NCBI RefSeq assembly: GCF_004138495.1
Contig: NZ_ML142853.1
Span: 375,437-390,985, forward strand
Direction: 5' to 3'
DNA length: 15,549 nucleotides
DNA from: Phytoactinopolyspora endophytica
Lineage (GTDB): Bacteria > Actinomycetota > Actinomycetes > Jiangellales > Jiangellaceae
Shown: piece after piece, positions 14,106 to 15,549 of the stretch
Layout: every line of letters begins with the position of its first letter
Numbering within the stretch: position 1 is the stretch's first letter
Made by a program: the position numbers and the translations under genes
Notes under the pieces: model-generated
What the model was told of the DNA's origin: nothing
Database searches by the model: none
Seen by the model: the letters and a program-made list of their open reading frames with translations, nothing else

Positions 14106-15549
14106 GACATGACCGACCCGCATCGACGCCGCCCGGTGTCCGGGCCACGCCGCCAGCAGGTTCACCGCAAGCAGCGCCACGGGAATGCCCAGCAACAATG
14201 CCAGCAGCGCCGTCGGCGGCGCGTAGAACAACGGCGTCGTGTCCGCGACATAGCGCCACACGGTCCTGCCGAGCGCCACCCCAAGCGGCACACCGACCAC
14301 GAGGCCGACCAGCGCCAGCACCGTCGCCTGCGTGACCACCACACCTCGTGCCTGCCGGCGCGTCATCCCCACCGCCCGTAGCACCGCGACGTCATGGCGG
14401 CGCCGCCGTACGGCCGTTCCCAGCGCATGTCCCACAGCGCCCAGTGCGAGCACCGCGAGGAAAGCGGCCAGGAACACCGGCAACGTCCGGACCTGCCGAA
14501 GCTCCGAGAGCGGGCTCGGCGGGTCCGGTCGGTTCAGCAGGTCCTCGGCCCCGGTTACGGCCTCGATCCGCGCTGCCACCGCGTCCGGATCCGCGCCGGT
14601 CTCCAGCGCCACGTACGCGAGGTGGAACTTGAAGGCCGGTGAGGTCTCGCTGTCCGGGTCGAACAGCTCGTCGTATCCGGCGGCAGACACCCACCCGCCG
14701 GTCACGTAGTCGTTGTGGCTTGGGAACTCCGGCATGAACGCTAGCCCGCTCACGGTCAGCTCCCGCGTGCCCAACGTCCCCGCCATCCGAACGACGTCAC
14801 CCACGGCCACGCCCATCGTCTCGGCACTGGCCGGCGCCAGGGCCATCTCGGCCGGGCCCTCAGGCACCCGCCCTTCGGTCACCACCGGATCCCACCCGGG
14901 GCCGACCGGGTCGATGGTGTAGAGCGGGACCGGCACCTGGTTGACGTGGGCCACGGCGACCCGGGCGTTGTTGACCGCCCGAACCTCGGAATCGTCCGCG
15001 ATCGCCGGCAGCACCTGCTCCACTGGGCCGAGGTGTTGACCCTCGAAGCCCAGGAACGCCTCGAGCTGGTGCACCTGGCCGAACCGCTCGGGATGGGCGG
15101 CCGCGTCGTCGACGCCCGCGGAGAACGTGAATGCGGCCATGACGCCGAGGGTTCCCACGACCGCACCGAACAGAGCCGGCCGGACCGGCACCGCCTGCCG
15201 GCCACGCCCCGGCTCCAAGGCGAACCGCATTCCGACCACCACGGGTACCGGCGACCCGACACGAGCGGCGGCCACCGCGATGGCGGAGAGCTCCGGCGAG
15301 GCCGCCGATCGGGCTGACCGAATAGCCCACCAGGCCGCCGTGAAGGCACCCACCGACACCAGGACCGGAACCAGCACAGCGCCGGTCACCAGGACGGGCA
15401 GGTCGATGTCGAACCCCGGAGCGGGTTCGAACAGCGACGCCGTGCCGACCGGGAACCACCGTGACGCCACGACGGCGACACCAACTCCTAGCATCGATCC
15501 CGCCGCCGCCGCGACGAGGGCAGGCGCGGCGCCCGCCCCAGCCGACTGC
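14091..15549 (-). CDS. FtsX-like ABC transporter permease (paralogue 4, partial at right edge)
   Basis: The frame is open to the window edge; 485 residues are present and the N-terminal part lies outside. The first in-frame ATG (15494) is internal: the codons before it continue the alignment with paralogue 3 (QSxxxGPALAAVAGAALGV region), so it is not the start. Visible are the end of the first FtsX block with VASRWFPVGTASLFEPAPG, the MRFALEPGRGRQAVPVRPA linker and a helix. The second extracellular domain and the second FtsX block follow, with VLRAVGMTRRQARG and GRTVWRYVADTTPL, ending MRVGHVLRAE. The C-terminal block is close to permease 3, pointing to this pair as the youngest duplication. 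It is the furthest-upstream visible gene of the operon; the promoter, and perhaps the missing ATPase, would lie beyond the right edge. Stop TGA 14093-14091 overlaps the next ATG by one base. Confidence 0.9.
   Translation of the reverse strand, partial: QSAGAGAAPALVAAAAGSMLGVGVAVVASRWFPVGTASLFEPAPGFDIDLPVLVTGAVLVPVLVSVGAFTAAWWAIRSARSAASPELSAIAVAAARVGSPVPVVVGMRFALEPGRGRQAVPVRPALFGAVVGTLGVMAAFTFSAGVDDAAAHPERFGQVHQLEAFLGFEGQHLGPVEQVLPAIADDSEVRAVNNARVAVAHVNQVPVPLYTIDPVGPGWDPVVTEGRVPEGPAEMALAPASAETMGVAVGDVVRMAGTLGTRELTVSGLAFMPEFPSHNDYVTGGWVSAAGYDELFDPDSETSPAFKFHLAYVALETGADPDAVAARIEAVTGAEDLLNRPDPPSPLSELRQVRTLPVFLAAFLAVLALGAVGHALGTAVRRRRHDVAVLRAVGMTRRQARGVVVTQATVLALVGLVVGVPLGVALGRTVWRYVADTTPLFYAPPTALLALLLGIPVALLAVNLLAAWPGHRAASMRVGHVLRAE

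Noticed and set aside
14092..14259. N-terminal extension of permease 3
   Set aside because: It is a shifted reading of the conserved C-terminal block of permease 4, and the ATG at 14091 has a placed ribosome site.
1..15549. CRISPR arrays, tRNA or rRNA genes, transposase or integrase genes
   Set aside because: No regularly spaced repeats, no cloverleaf-type or rRNA sequence and no transposase or recombinase frame were recognised by reading; no search tool was run.

Overview
The window is chromosomal DNA of a high-GC actinomycete. Support comes from the very high G+C at third codon positions, GTG starts, the NarL/LuxR-type two-component genes and the type of AbiEi-like and FtsX-like proteins. 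Genus cannot be fixed from the sequence; a Jiangella- or Nocardioides-like lineage would fit but is a guess. Apart from the first gene, which runs rightward and is cut by the left edge, every gene is on the minus strand.

Left part (1-1719): the C-terminal 132 residues of a metallo-beta-lactamase-fold hydrolase, then convergently an orphan AbiEi-like winged-helix/PD-(D/E)xK protein. The AbiEi-like gene and its upstream region lie between two copies of a 23-nt repeat (446-468 and 1683-1705, 22 of 23 identical). This suggests a cassette inserted downstream of the neighbouring genes.

Middle part (1720-6705): a stand-alone receiver protein, a perfect 13-bp hairpin, a LuxR-type response regulator and two membrane histidine kinases. 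The kinase and regulator genes overlap by 4 nt at each junction. The two kinases have entirely different N-terminal sensor parts (about ten membrane segments versus four segments plus GAF) but nearly the same catalytic half, including 46 identical residues in a row around the phosphorylated His. They look like products of duplication or gene conversion feeding one regulator.

Right part (6722-15549): four tandem, same-strand, paralogous FtsX-like ABC permeases of about 800-830 residues; the fourth is cut by the right edge. No ABC ATPase is encoded in the window. Gaps are 7 nt or less between permeases and 16 nt to the first kinase. Read in transcription order, the apparent operon is permease - permease - permease - permease - GAF kinase - polytopic kinase - LuxR regulator - hairpin. 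The conserved permease ending Leu-Arg-(Ala/Glu)-Glu-stop also spells the Shine-Dalgarno sequence of the next permease, and this is lost only in the last copy. The likely role is a multi-permease export or envelope-sensing system (type VII ABC / MacB-FtsX superfamily) controlled by its own dual-kinase signalling module; the substrate is unknown.
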